A stretch of 64,000 nt of DNA, taken from the IMG/VR virus record IMGVR_UViG_3300013102_000032, positions 1 through 64,000 of that record; one strand, written 5' to 3'. Positions 51,804-60,606 of this stretch are shown one piece after another. The translations under genes and the position numbers were made by a program. The notes under the pieces were generated by a model. It was given only the letters and a program-made list of their open reading frames with translations, was not told the DNA's origin and did no database searches. Numbering within the stretch: the first letter of the stretch is position 1; the number at the start of each line of letters is the position of its first letter. This stretch comes from a virus.

Positions 51804-52016
51804 TTATAAATCTCCCTTTTCGTTTGTTTTAATCCAGTATCCTTCTGAGATGCTTTCAATCATTTCACTTCTGTCGTAAAATAATTCGACAGTAGTATTA
51901 TCTTCTAATTTAAAAGTTACAAGATAATTGCCATCGGCTAATTCCAATACTCTGAATATAGTGCTAGAATCATTCTTTGATACCCATTGTGAAGGGTGTA
52001 ATCTAAAGTAGCTCAT
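51804..52016 (-). CDS. Small protein leading the nrd unit
   Basis: A 70-residue protein (MSYFRLHPSQWVSKNDSSTI) starting at ATG 52016 after GAGGT; an upstream in-frame start lacks a ribosome site. It is beta-rich, with the look of a small SH3-like or tudor-like barrel. It is the first gene after the nrd promoter; any role in nucleotide reduction is unproven. Confidence 0.55.
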   Translation of the reverse strand: MSYFRLHPSQWVSKNDSSTIFRVLELADGNYLVTFKLEDNTTVELFYDRSEMIESISEGYWIKTNEKGDL

Positions 52017-52124
52017 TGAATACCTCGCTTTTGTTCTATGTATTTTATTAAAGATAAGAATTTTCACCACCCTCTAATAAATATAGTGACGGCATCTAAC
52101 GAATACCGCCACATCAGTATAACC

Positions 52125-52153
52125 ATTATATCATAATCTATTATACTTGTCAA
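52125..52153 (-). promoter_or_regulatory. Early promoter for the nrd unit
   Basis: Minus strand: TTGACA (52153-52148), 17-base spacer ending TGA, TATAAT (52130-52125); a perfect consensus. Confidence 0.92.
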
Positions 52154-52174
52154 TTAGTTGGCTACATCTTAATA

Positions 52175-53665
52175 TTAATAATATGCTTCTATTAAACCTT
52201 TTTCTTCTGCCCATTCTTTTATAAATTCCTTCTCTTCTTCTCTGACTGGACGATTAGCAAATCCTCTTGCTTGACGTATATTAAAACCACGTACTTCAAT
52301 CGTAGCTAATGGTTTGTCAATTTCTTCTACATCACGTAAGAATAGAATCTTACATTTATCGCTAATAATATCTTTAGAGTAAGAAGCGACACAATGGGAT
52401 AGCTGATTTCCTTCTTTCATAAGGTCTTCGGAAGACTGTGGAGATACAATCGCATATTTACTCTTTTTCTTTTCATAGACTAGATTTTTATAAGATTTTT
52501 TATCTACAGACAACTTAAATAACTTATGTTGCTCTTTTCCGTCATTAATTAGCTTGTAGTTCATCTGTACGACATCATGCTCTTTCTTGAGAGATTTAGG
52601 GTATTTCTCATAATCTAATCCCATACTTCTAGACATTCGTATGTAATCTCTTAAATATGTACAAGCGTTCGTGGGCGACTCGATCCCTTGAGTTAATCTA
52701 CATTCTCTAAACAGGTATAATACTAGTTTTTTGATATTAGTATAATCATAGTCAACATGAATTTGCATCAGTCTCTCTATAGTATTAGAAAGTTCTTTGA
52801 TGTTACTTTCATCTTTGACTATAGCCATGATATCTTGAAACTTGTTATTATCAAGATGCTTGAAGTGTCCTTGAAGCTCTTGTAATACTCTTCTGTCAAT
52901 AGAAATATCTTCTCTAATATAAGACATCATGAATCTAGGCACTTTAAGTATCTCATGAGGTTTTGTCTTAGTTGTATCTACTAAAGTATCTGCAGTTCCA
53001 CTACGATAATGATTTCCTCTAAAGAATCTATTAACGTTTGGCACACCTGCATTTGCTAATATTTGCAACCAACTATGCTCATCCGCCATAAGCCTAATTA
53101 GACCTCTCATTATATTATTCTTTTTATTATAGCTAACGTGAGATAAGCTATTAACAACTTTATAAAGACCCTCTGTAACCTCTGTTGATATATATTGAAT
53201 AAATGCACTATCATCTAAACCAGTAAAAAACAATCTATTGGTATCGTCTAATCTATTATATCTTACATTGTCTGCATCATAGTCGTACTCAACCTCATCA
53301 TTTCTCCACACTTTAAGAGTTTTATCTACGATATCATACTCCATCTCTCGCTTAAGGTTCTCTTTTAAAGTAATCAGAAATCCTTCATCATACCTAATGC
53401 TTAAGTTTGTACGCTTTATTTTAAAACCACGATTATCTCTTCTAGAATACTCTAGATACGGAATAACAAATCTACCGCTATTGTTACAGTGCTTTCGATC
53501 AACAAAGTAATCGTTCTTACAACCTTCGCATTGTATTTTATTATCATAATAGCCATTTATTAAAGTATGTACTCCACAACTGCATACACCCACAGCTTGA
53601 TGGTATCGATTATTCCTTTTAACTATAATACCAAATCTATAATTGTCAGTTAGAGACTTGCTCAT
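52175..53665 (-). CDS. PcfJ-like protein
   Basis: A 496-residue protein. The C-terminal third carries the PcfJ-like core: EGNQLSHCVASYSKDI, ILFLRDVEEIDKPLATIEVR and IRQARGFANRPVREEEKEFI. An N-terminal zinc ribbon is likely (VCSCGVHTL, QCEGCKNDY, then HC). PcfJ-like proteins were first named on a conjugative plasmid and occur in many phages; no activity is established. It is a single-gene unit behind its own promoter. Confidence 0.75.
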   Translation of the reverse strand: MSKSLTDNYRFGIIVKRNNRYHQAVGVCSCGVHTLINGYYDNKIQCEGCKNDYFVDRKHCNNSGRFVIPYLEYSRRDNRGFKIKRTNLSIRYDEGFLITLKENLKREMEYDIVDKTLKVWRNDEVEYDYDADNVRYNRLDDTNRLFFTGLDDSAFIQYISTEVTEGLYKVVNSLSHVSYNKKNNIMRGLIRLMADEHSWLQILANAGVPNVNRFFRGNHYRSGTADTLVDTTKTKPHEILKVPRFMMSYIREDISIDRRVLQELQGHFKHLDNNKFQDIMAIVKDESNIKELSNTIERLMQIHVDYDYTNIKKLVLYLFRECRLTQGIESPTNACTYLRDYIRMSRSMGLDYEKYPKSLKKEHDVVQMNYKLINDGKEQHKLFKLSVDKKSYKNLVYEKKKSKYAIVSPQSSEDLMKEGNQLSHCVASYSKDIISDKCKILFLRDVEEIDKPLATIEVRGFNIRQARGFANRPVREEEKEFIKEWAEEKGLIEAYY

Positions 53666-53693
53666 TCAATCACTCCTTTTTGTTTGTATGATA

Positions 53694-53722
53694 ATTATAT
53701 CATTATTTGTGTTACTTGTCAA
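53694..53722 (-). promoter_or_regulatory. Early promoter for the PcfJ-like gene
   Basis: Minus strand: TTGACA (53722-53717), 17-base spacer ending TGA, TATAAT (53699-53694); a perfect consensus. Confidence 0.92.
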
Positions 53723-53725
53723 TGA

Positions 53726-53977
53726 TTATACAGTTTTAAATTCAAAAATATCAAGCACAGTTCCTATTTGATTAAATGATTTACGTACTGATTCTCCGTT
53801 TTGTAAATTCTCAACTTTTATATAGCTAGCGTAAGTACCTCTGTTTCCGCCTGCATACTTAACTGGAATTGAAAGCATTATCTTGTCACCAATTAAAAGG
53901 TCTTTAAACATTTCTGCCTTGGTATTCTTTTTAATATTTACTATTTCTAGAATTTCACTTTTTAAGATAATATCCAC
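53726..53977 (-). CDS. Hypothetical protein after topoisomerase A
   Basis: An 83-residue beta-rich protein with GTG start at 53977, five bases after GAGGTG. The frame is open further upstream, but that part runs through the topoisomerase terminator and stop, so the short form is preferred. It resembles a small OB or SH3-like fold (LLIGDKIMLSIPVKYAGGNR). No family is recognised. Confidence 0.6.
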   Translation of the reverse strand: MDIILKSEILEIVNIKKNTKAEMFKDLLIGDKIMLSIPVKYAGGNRGTYASYIKVENLQNGESVRKSFNQIGTVLDIFEFKTV

Positions 53978-54004
53978 ACTGTCACCTCTATTCTTATTAA
54001 AATA

Positions 54005-54033
54005 AATACCGTAAGATTTACTTACGGTATTTT
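54005..54033 (-). terminator. Terminator overlapping the topoisomerase A stop
   Basis: Stem AAATACCGTAAG / CTTACGGTATTT (54005-54016 and 54022-54033) with a five-base loop holding part of the TAA stop (54018-54020), then ATTTT. It may attenuate rather than fully stop transcription into the next gene. Confidence 0.75.
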
Positions 54034-56147
54034 CCAATGCCTGCCGATTTAACACGATAATACTCTAGGTCGTCTGAATCAAAATTGCTAGACAATACGT
54101 ATTCGACAGTCGTGCTTTCATTTTTAGTCTTCTGAATCTGTACTCCAATTGTGGTTTTACTAGTCTTAGAGTTGACTAAAGATGTGTTAAATAACAATAC
54201 TTTGTCAATAGATGAAACTGTAACCAAATCAATGTCATCATGGATATGATTAAAGTAAATTGCTTTTTTGTCGGCATATGCATTTTTAAGCATACTTCTA
54301 TTTTGCTTTGTTTGATATGCTGATAACTCAATCTTAGCGACCTTACCATCCTCAAAGCCAATCAATAGATTTCCTGTGTAGTCATTTGTGACTGTTACGA
54401 ATTGAATCTCTTCATCATCCAGTTTTAATAGTGATGGTAAGTATTCGCCCATTACAGAAGGTTTATGGTCTTCTAGTTCATGAGCCTTATATTTGTACAC
54501 ATTCTTTTTATCTGTAAATACTAATATATCAGAATTATTAGTAGTCTCAAACTCGCTAACAATTTCATCTCCATCTTTTACCTTGATAGCGAAGCCACCA
54601 CGTAATGATGTTAATGGAATTTTCTTCAAGTAACCTTCTCTAGTTACGAATACTTTTACATTGTAATCTTCAATAGATTCTTCTGCAATGTTGATTGTAG
54701 GAATTTCACTAACTTCAATTATTTTGCTCTTACGATCTTCTCCGTATTCCTTCTTGACACTTTCTAGTTGACTGATTATCAATTTAGCCAATACAGATTT
54801 GTTATTAATGATTTCGCCTAACTTCTCAATCTCTTTATCCAACTCTTCAATCTCAGAAATACGATTGATTAAGTATTCTTTATTAAGATGTTTTAACTTG
54901 ATTTCAGCAACGTACTCCGCTTGCTTCTCATCGATACCAAACTCTTTGATTAAGTTTGATACAACGTCTTTATTAAGCTTAGTTTCACGAATGATATGAA
55001 TTGCTTTATCAACATCTAATAATACTTTCTTCAAAGCTAGTAATAGATGTTTCTTCTCTATTTTCTTATTGATGTCAAAGTTAGCCCCACGCTTAATTGC
55101 GTTGGCTCTAAACTTAACCCACTCGCTAACTATTTGTTTTACGCCTAGTACTTGTGGACGACCATCAACAACGATATTGAAGTTACAAGAAAAAGCATCT
55201 TCTAATGCAGTCATTTTATATAATTTCTCAACCAATAGCTCTTTGTTAGTGCCTTTTTTAACAATGACTTCGATACCCTTAGTTTCATTGCCATAAATAT
55301 CGTCAACATCAACTACCTCTTTTAAACTACCGCTCTTTACAAGTGCTGAAATTTTATCAATGATAGCTTCATACTTTGTTTCATATGGCAGTTCCTCAAA
55401 GATAATTGAGTTCTCTGTTATAGTATGGGTAGCACGAATCCTTACAGAGCCTACTCCTGTATCTAGAATCTTATCCATCTCTTTCTGATTATAGATTATA
55501 TTACCACCTGTAGGAAAGTCTGGTGCTTTGATGTAGTCAGATACCACAACATTTTTAGGATTCTTGATGAATGCTACTGTGAAATCAATAACCTCTTTCA
55601 AATTGAAAGATGCAATATTAGTAGACATACCAACGGCAGTTCCAGTTTGCACATTCGTCAAAATATTAGGGAATGTAACTGGCAATAACTTAGGCTCTTT
55701 CATTTCTGAATCATAGTTATCTACCATTTCAACAGTGTCTTTATTAATATCTGCAAATAGCTCTTTTGCTATTTTTGCCAACTTAACCTCTGTGTAACGT
55801 GCAGAAGCGTATTTCATATCTCTAGAATATTGCTTACCAAAGTTCCCTTTAGAGTTAATATATGGCAATAGCAAGGCTTCGTTATCTGTAGCCATACGCA
55901 CCATTGCTTCATAAATCGCTCCATCACCATGAGGATGTAGGAACATCGTAGAACCTACAACCCCTTGTGATTTTTTACGATTACTATTTAATAACCCCAT
56001 CAGATACATTGTATACAATATTCTTCGTTGAGACGGTTTAAATCCATCGATCTCTGGTAACGCTCGATACAAAATTACGTATGCTGAGTACGGCATGAAA
56101 TTTGTAACCAAGCTATCTGTAATATTATGTTTTAACATTTGTGTCAT
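54018..56147 (-). CDS. Type II topoisomerase subunit A (GyrA/ParC-like)
   Basis: A 709-residue DNA-cleaving subunit. The winged-helix cleavage domain shows DGFKPSQRRILYTMY, HPHGDGAIYEAMVRM and the active Tyr118 in SARYTEVKL. A coiled-coil arm follows near residues 370-460 (KHLNKEYLINRISEIEELDK), and the C-terminal part looks like a beta-pinwheel. Whether it acts as gyrase or topoisomerase IV cannot be read safely; the gyrase box is not obvious. It pairs with the B subunit just upstream. Confidence 0.92.
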   Translation of the reverse strand: MTQMLKHNITDSLVTNFMPYSAYVILYRALPEIDGFKPSQRRILYTMYLMGLLNSNRKKSQGVVGSTMFLHPHGDGAIYEAMVRMATDNEALLLPYINSKGNFGKQYSRDMKYASARYTEVKLAKIAKELFADINKDTVEMVDNYDSEMKEPKLLPVTFPNILTNVQTGTAVGMSTNIASFNLKEVIDFTVAFIKNPKNVVVSDYIKAPDFPTGGNIIYNQKEMDKILDTGVGSVRIRATHTITENSIIFEELPYETKYEAIIDKISALVKSGSLKEVVDVDDIYGNETKGIEVIVKKGTNKELLVEKLYKMTALEDAFSCNFNIVVDGRPQVLGVKQIVSEWVKFRANAIKRGANFDINKKIEKKHLLLALKKVLLDVDKAIHIIRETKLNKDVVSNLIKEFGIDEKQAEYVAEIKLKHLNKEYLINRISEIEELDKEIEKLGEIINNKSVLAKLIISQLESVKKEYGEDRKSKIIEVSEIPTINIAEESIEDYNVKVFVTREGYLKKIPLTSLRGGFAIKVKDGDEIVSEFETTNNSDILVFTDKKNVYKYKAHELEDHKPSVMGEYLPSLLKLDDEEIQFVTVTNDYTGNLLIGFEDGKVAKIELSAYQTKQNRSMLKNAYADKKAIYFNHIHDDIDLVTVSSIDKVLLFNTSLVNSKTSKTTIGVQIQKTKNESTTVEYVLSSNFDSDDLEYYRVKSAGIGKYRK

Positions 56148-56171
56148 TCATATCATCCTTTCATTACTACA

Positions 56172-56200
56172 AGTATACCATTATTTTTTGCATTAGTCAA
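56172..56200 (-). promoter_or_regulatory. Early promoter for topoisomerase A
   Basis: Minus strand: TTGACT (56200-56195), 17-base spacer ending TGG, TATACT (56177-56172). The -35 lies within the 3' end of the B-subunit gene. Confidence 0.85.
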
Positions 56201-58151
56201 GAGGTTCATCAATATATTTATGAAGATTGTCTTCAATATATTGTTTACGTCCAGACAAATCATCTCCAAGAAGCATGTCGAAGTAATCCCTCATCTTCTC
56301 ATCTGTATCTGCTTGAATTTGAATTAGCTTACGAGTCTTAGGATTCATCGTTGTGTCCCACATCATTTTAGGTGTATTCTCACCTAGTCCTTTTGATCGT
56401 TGGATGTTAATTTTTCCTTTTAGATTTGCCACAATTTCATCTTTTTCTTTGTCATTGTAGGCAAAATATGATACATCGTCATTCTCAATCTCGTATAATG
56501 GAGATTCTACAATGAATACCTTACCTTCATGAATAAGCGTAGGCATTAAGGCATATATAAGAGTTAGTATTAAAGTCCTAATATGGAATCCATCAACATC
56601 TGCATCTGTTGTGATAACAATCTTAGACCATCGTAATTTTTTGATATCAAACTCGCCAATGTCTTTAGTAAACTTAGACTTGACTTCTACTCCACATCCT
56701 AATAATTTAATAATGTCTAAGATTATCTCATTACTGAATATTCTACTATGGTCTGCTTTTAAACAGTTTAATATCTTACCACGAATAGCAAGAATAGCTT
56801 GTATGCGACTATCTCTACCTTGTTGCGTAGATCCTAGAGCAGATTTACCCTCTACTATGTATAACTCTGTTTCTGAATTATCTTTTGACTTACAGTTTAC
56901 AAAACCATCTACACGATTAGTTAAATTATTAACTGTACCACCAAGCTTTTTCTTAACATTTAATCGTGTCTCTTCGGCTTTCTCGCGACTACGCTTATTA
57001 ACAAGTACTTGAGATAAAATCAATTTAGCCTCATTAGGATTTTCAATAAGATAGATTGACAATTGCTCACGTAGCCATTTAGTTATTTCTGTCTTCATGA
57101 AATCAGAATCAATCTTCTTCTTAGTTTGGTCTGAGAATAAAGAAATTGTAGAAGCGGTACTTGAAATAATGATAAGACTGTCTGAGATATCTTCGAAAGT
57201 TACCTTCTTCTCATTCTTATTATATAAACCTTGGTCTTTTAAGAATTTATCAATTACAAATGTAAATGAGTTCTTAATAAAGTCTTCTGGTGTTCCGCCA
57301 TTTTCTAACCATGAAGTATTGTGATAATATCTATTAAATGAAGTTTCACGATTAAAGCTAAAATGAATATCTGCCTTAATCTTATAATCTTTATCCGACT
57401 CGTTATCCTTACCTCTTCGCTCAGTAGACAACGATATAACATCGGTTAAAATATGGTCTGCATTAGATAAAGACTTAATATAGTCAACGATACCGTTCTC
57501 ATAGTAAAACTCTATAGTTTCACCGTCTTTGGCATTTAATATAAATTTCAATCCACCATTTACAATAGCTTGGTCACTAAGAGTAGAAACAATAAAGTCG
57601 TCACTAATTTCTCCTTTACCACGAAATACTTCTGTGCTAGGAATCCAAGTAATTTCAGTTCCATCCGCTTCACCAGTATCATTTTTCGATTCAGTGAATG
57701 ATTTCTCTACGCCTTTTTCATATTCAACTGTGTATTTCTTACCATCACGATATGATGTTACTTTGAAGAAGTCAGAAGTATAGTTAGTACCTGTAGCACC
57801 AACACCGTTTGTTCCTAAACTATACTCATAATTTCCACCGTCTTCATCATTGTTCTTGTATTTTCCACCTGCCCAAAGCTCATCGAATACCTTCTTGTAA
57901 GCAAATTCTCCGTCACTATTCTTACCCATAGGTACTCCACGACCAAAATCTCTTACAGTCGTAGAGCCATCGCTATTCTTAGTTACACGAATTTCATCGC
58001 CATATCCTGCACGACCTTCATCTATAGAGTTACCTCCAATCTCTAGAAATGTATGGTCATTACTTTCTAAACCAATCGAAGCAGGTTTCTCCCTTACTCC
58101 GCCTAATATTCCTAGAGATTTCATGGAATCAGCATTATATTGTTTTGTCAT
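56193..58151 (-). CDS. Type II topoisomerase subunit B (GyrB/ParE-like)
   Basis: A 652-residue ATPase subunit. The GHKL pocket shows EIGGNSIDEGRAGYG, VRDFGRGVPMG and SLGTNGVGATGTNY. The TOPRIM domain shows LYIVEGKSALGSTQQG and TTDADVDGFHIRTL, and the end carries RSKGLGENTPKMMW. N-terminal YNADSMKSLG matches the family start. It forms a heterotetramer with the A subunit downstream. It is separately promoted from A. Confidence 0.93.
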   Translation of the reverse strand: MTKQYNADSMKSLGILGGVREKPASIGLESNDHTFLEIGGNSIDEGRAGYGDEIRVTKNSDGSTTVRDFGRGVPMGKNSDGEFAYKKVFDELWAGGKYKNNDEDGGNYEYSLGTNGVGATGTNYTSDFFKVTSYRDGKKYTVEYEKGVEKSFTESKNDTGEADGTEITWIPSTEVFRGKGEISDDFIVSTLSDQAIVNGGLKFILNAKDGETIEFYYENGIVDYIKSLSNADHILTDVISLSTERRGKDNESDKDYKIKADIHFSFNRETSFNRYYHNTSWLENGGTPEDFIKNSFTFVIDKFLKDQGLYNKNEKKVTFEDISDSLIIISSTASTISLFSDQTKKKIDSDFMKTEITKWLREQLSIYLIENPNEAKLILSQVLVNKRSREKAEETRLNVKKKLGGTVNNLTNRVDGFVNCKSKDNSETELYIVEGKSALGSTQQGRDSRIQAILAIRGKILNCLKADHSRIFSNEIILDIIKLLGCGVEVKSKFTKDIGEFDIKKLRWSKIVITTDADVDGFHIRTLILTLIYALMPTLIHEGKVFIVESPLYEIENDDVSYFAYNDKEKDEIVANLKGKINIQRSKGLGENTPKMMWDTTMNPKTRKLIQIQADTDEKMRDYFDMLLGDDLSGRKQYIEDNLHKYIDEPLD

Positions 58152-58180
58152 TTATTCCACCCTTTCATTAACACTCTATA

Positions 58181-58209
58181 AGTATACCATTATATTATAC
58201 ACTTGTCAA
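58181..58209 (-). promoter_or_regulatory. Early promoter for topoisomerase B
   Basis: Minus strand: TTGACA (58209-58204), 17-base spacer ending TGG, TATACT (58186-58181). The -35 overlaps the end of the upstream nucleotidyltransferase gene. Confidence 0.88.
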
Positions 58210-58932
58210 CATCTTTCTCTTAATGAGTCTCATGATGCTATTTTCAATCGTTTCTTTTAATTCAAGATTCAACGATTGTTCTCCATACTTCTTGCCTAAC
58301 GGTAGGAATGTATGTTCATAGTAATCTTTAGCAAGTTCTTCATATTCACCTCTAGTAAGCTCTCCGTTTCTAATCGCAGACATAAATCTTAATTCGCTAC
58401 CAAAGTATCTAATGCTACCTTCAAAGTCTTCAAAATTAGTCGATTCAAATTTCACTATAGTCTTCATCGATCTAAAAGCATGAAGGGCTTGTTTAGTATC
58501 ATATCCATACTTGTCTACTAGATGTTGAGTTCCCTCTGTACCTTTGCCAATGGCATTAAATTTGTTAAAATACATTCCCTTACACGCATTGAATAGGTGT
58601 GGTAGGTTCATCTTATATATATCCTTTTTTAATCTAACAAGATTGAGAATTTCAATGTTGCCACTAGGGATATACAAATCATCAGAAGCTAATACTTCTA
58701 GGTAGTTAATATTCGCCTTGAAAAACAAATCACTTAACTTTCGAATGTCATGAATATCGTTATCTTCTGTTGGTGTTATAATTGACTTAGCATACCTTTG
58801 TCCCAAGTATAATTCCTCAAACGTAGGAAGTACGAAAACCTTGTAATCCTTATCTGACTCTTCATTAGCTAAGTTGTAGTTATGTGAGCCAACCAATGCT
58901 TTTAACACTATATCTCGTCCGTTTATTTTCAT
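58195..58932 (-). CDS. Predicted nucleotidyltransferase (YcgL/COG3541-like)
   Basis: A 245-residue protein with the signature VGS16HNYNLANEES-D27-K-D29-Y-K-V-F-V-L-P, typical of phage nucleotidyltransferases of the YcgL-like group, and a helical C-terminus (MKTIVKFEST, ELTRGEYEEL). Family members occur widely in phages; their substrates are not established. It is a single-gene unit with its own promoter. Confidence 0.8.
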   Translation of the reverse strand: MKINGRDIVLKALVGSHNYNLANEESDKDYKVFVLPTFEELYLGQRYAKSIITPTEDNDIHDIRKLSDLFFKANINYLEVLASDDLYIPSGNIEILNLVRLKKDIYKMNLPHLFNACKGMYFNKFNAIGKGTEGTQHLVDKYGYDTKQALHAFRSMKTIVKFESTNFEDFEGSIRYFGSELRFMSAIRNGELTRGEYEELAKDYYEHTFLPLGKKYGEQSLNLELKETIENSIMRLIKRKMLTSV

Positions 58933-58956
58933 GCTATCATCTCCTTTTATTCTATT

Positions 58957-58985
58957 AATATATCATTATTTTTTACTGTTGTCAA
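58957..58985 (-). promoter_or_regulatory. Early promoter for the nucleotidyltransferase gene
   Basis: Minus strand: TTGACA (58985-58980), 17-base spacer ending TGA, TATATT (58962-58957). Confidence 0.87.
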
Positions 58986-58989
58986 TAGG

Positions 58990-59012
58990 CAAAATAAAAA
59001 GCAACCAATTAT
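58990..59012 (-). terminator. Possible weak terminator after the 59009-59224 gene
   Basis: GCAA / TTGC arms near the gene end are followed by TTTTTATTTT on the minus strand. The stem is short, so confidence is low. Confidence 0.35.
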
Positions 59013-59224
59013 GATTGCCAACTCTCTCTATCTACTACTCCATCATGTACGATATATGGGTCTGGGTCGCCCTTTACCCACACATCGAAATCCATTGTAT
59101 CTCTAAAAGCAATCTTAGTCCAATCTCCACCATACCATTTTCTAAACCATGCTAACTGAGTAAATCCGTACATATCTAATTTATAAACAAACTCTTTTAG
59201 TTTTCTATTTTTCAAAATAGTCAC
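59009..59224 (-). CDS. Hypothetical protein
   Basis: A 71-residue protein rich in aromatic residues and Asp (LAWFRKWYGGDWTKIAFRDT, then DVWVKGDPDPYIVHDG). No family is recognised. It follows the MBL-fold gene by 11 bases and may be expressed with it. Confidence 0.55.
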   Translation of the reverse strand: MTILKNRKLKEFVYKLDMYGFTQLAWFRKWYGGDWTKIAFRDTMDFDVWVKGDPDPYIVHDGVVDRESWQS

Positions 59225-59235
59225 TCCTAGCCTTA

Positions 59236-60138
59236 TTAATATCTGTCAATTAATTCAAAATTATCTAAATCTTCATACATAACTGTTTTATTAAGTCCTC
59301 CAGACACATAAGAATCACTATTTCTATACAGTATAGGCTCTAGCCAACAACCGCCTAATTTATTTATAAATCGTAAAGCATAATCTTTGCCTTCTATATT
59401 GAATATATCACCTTCTCTATAATCGATAGGTGTAACGGTTTTGAATCCTAAGTTTCTAGCTTCATTAATATCAAAGCTCTCATCTAAATGCATACAATAA
59501 ACCCTATCTCTAACGCTCTTATCTACTAATTCATCTAACTTTCTTAAAGATAGATGTACATTTCCTTCGTAATCAGCTTTGCAAGTATCTTGATAGAAAT
59601 AGTCATACCATCCACCTTTTAATAACTCTAAAACATTACTAGGAATCTCATTTGAATCTCCGCTATAATAACCATTATCGCCTTTAAAAGAAATGCCATA
59701 TCCATAACATGTAAGCTCTGGTACATGATTAACTTTTAGAGCACTTATTAATAAACGCTCTCCATTCATATCAATATTTGCAAAAACATCCATTCTTACA
59801 AAGTTATATAATTCACCTCTAACTCCCATTGCTTTTAATGTAATCATAACATTAACATCTTTCGGAGCTAAGACGGTTAAACATGGTTTCATTATTTCAC
59901 CCATAGAGTAATAACTGTAGAAGATCAAATCTCCCAATGAGCCTACGTGATCTGGATGAGTATGCGTAATCAGTACATAGATTTTTTCTACGCCATCTAA
60001 TAAGTTCATCTTTCTAATTCTGTCAAAAGTATTACTTCCGCAATCGATCAGAAATAATGTACTTCCATCTTTTATGTATGCACTATTATTTCCAAGCTCT
60101 GTATTAAACGCACTTCCATATCCTATAAACTTCAACAT
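59236..60138 (-). CDS. MBL-fold phosphodiesterase-like protein (tRNase Z/Apyc1-like)
   Basis: A 300-residue metallo-beta-lactamase fold protein. It begins KFIGYGSAFNTELGNNSAYI, as in the tRNase Z/phosphodiesterase branch, and carries T-H59-T-H61-P-D63-H64-V-G-S, a later H in KVNHVPELT, the S-G-D-S metal bridge and C-M-H-L-D. Phage Apyc1 proteins have this layout and hydrolyse cyclic nucleotides used by Pycsar defence. A tRNase or other phosphodiesterase role is an alternative. AAAGGAG precedes the ATG. Confidence 0.75.
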   Translation of the reverse strand: MLKFIGYGSAFNTELGNNSAYIKDGSTLFLIDCGSNTFDRIRKMNLLDGVEKIYVLITHTHPDHVGSLGDLIFYSYYSMGEIMKPCLTVLAPKDVNVMITLKAMGVRGELYNFVRMDVFANIDMNGERLLISALKVNHVPELTCYGYGISFKGDNGYYSGDSNEIPSNVLELLKGGWYDYFYQDTCKADYEGNVHLSLRKLDELVDKSVRDRVYCMHLDESFDINEARNLGFKTVTPIDYREGDIFNIEGKDYALRFINKLGGCWLEPILYRNSDSYVSGGLNKTVMYEDLDNFELIDRY

Positions 60139-60194
60139 TTTACCATTCTCCTTTTTGTATAAAACATTATTTCATTACATATAATATCAATACG

Positions 60195-60257
60195 AACTAG
60201 AGCTGAAAGCAATCTTGGGAAAGGGTTGTTTGATTTCAGCCATCTTAGGCTCTAGTT
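60195..60257 (-). other. Bulged long inverted repeat in the leader of the MBL gene
   Basis: AACTAGAGCTGAAA (60195-60208) pairs with TTTCAG (60234-60239) and CTCTAGTT (60250-60257), leaving a ten-base bulge and a 25-base loop. It lies between a small gene and the MBL gene and could form a structured RNA or a protein-binding site. It matches no riboswitch I know. Confidence 0.5.
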
Positions 60258-60404
60258 TCATTTTCTTGCTGTTTGGATGAATCTTCTCACTAGTCCATCT
60301 TTAGAGTCTATATCTACCTTCTTTGCATTATGAGGCTTAATATCCTTGTAATGCTTTAATTTTTCTTCGGCTCTTTTAATTAATTCATCTTTATTCAAAT
60401 TCAT
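60258..60404 (-). CDS. 48-residue basic hypothetical protein
   Basis: A small basic helical protein (KDELIKRAEEKLKHYKDIKP, then SKDGLVRRFIQTARK). The ATG at 60404 directly follows GAGGTG; a TTG two codons later is better spaced, so the protein may be 46 residues. A weak promoter-like pair (TAAACA-N17-TATAAA, 60537-60509) lies upstream. No family is recognised. Confidence 0.5.
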   Translation of the reverse strand: MNLNKDELIKRAEEKLKHYKDIKPHNAKKVDIDSKDGLVRRFIQTARK

Positions 60405-60451
60405 CACCTCTTAACTGATTTTAAAATCCACTATTACTGAGGTGCGTAAAA

Positions 60452-60568
60452 ATGCCGTCATGGCTATACCAACACTTTATAAACACTCCGTTATTTCCTG
60501 CACTTTGTTTTATAACAATCGCAATGTTTCTTGTTTATATGATAAAGTCAAAAAATACAAATGACTAA
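60452..60568 (+). CDS. Plus-strand 38-residue membrane peptide
   Basis: ATG 60452 lies seven bases after TGAGGTG, and TAA at 60566-60568 is followed at once by a terminator on the same strand. The peptide has one membrane helix (LFPALCFITIAMFLVYMI) and a polar tail (KSKNTND). It runs against all neighbours and converges on the XRE gene. I found no clear plus-strand promoter. A type I toxin-like or holin-like peptide is possible; expression is unproven. Confidence 0.5.
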   Translation: MPSWLYQHFINTPLFPALCFITIAMFLVYMIKSKNTND

Positions 60569-60569
60569 G

Positions 60570-60606
60570 TAGTTCGCAGTTTGGTCGAAAGGCGAACTAA
60601 TCTTTT
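60570..60606 (+). terminator. Plus-strand terminator between the membrane peptide and XRE genes
   Basis: Stem TAGTTCGC / GCGAACTA (60570-60577 and 60592-60599), 14-base loop, then ATCTTTTTT on the plus strand. The arm overlaps the stop of the minus-strand XRE gene. Confidence 0.7.

Noticed and set aside
56139-56341. Plus-strand open frames near the topoisomerase genes
   Set aside because: They lie over the promoter and 3' end of the B-subunit gene, have no Shine-Dalgarno and show no protein-like pattern.
60410-60428. GATTTTAAAATC palindrome as another member of the ATAAAA hairpin family
   Set aside because: The arms and spacing do not match the family; it is a simple 12-base palindrome in AT-rich sequence.
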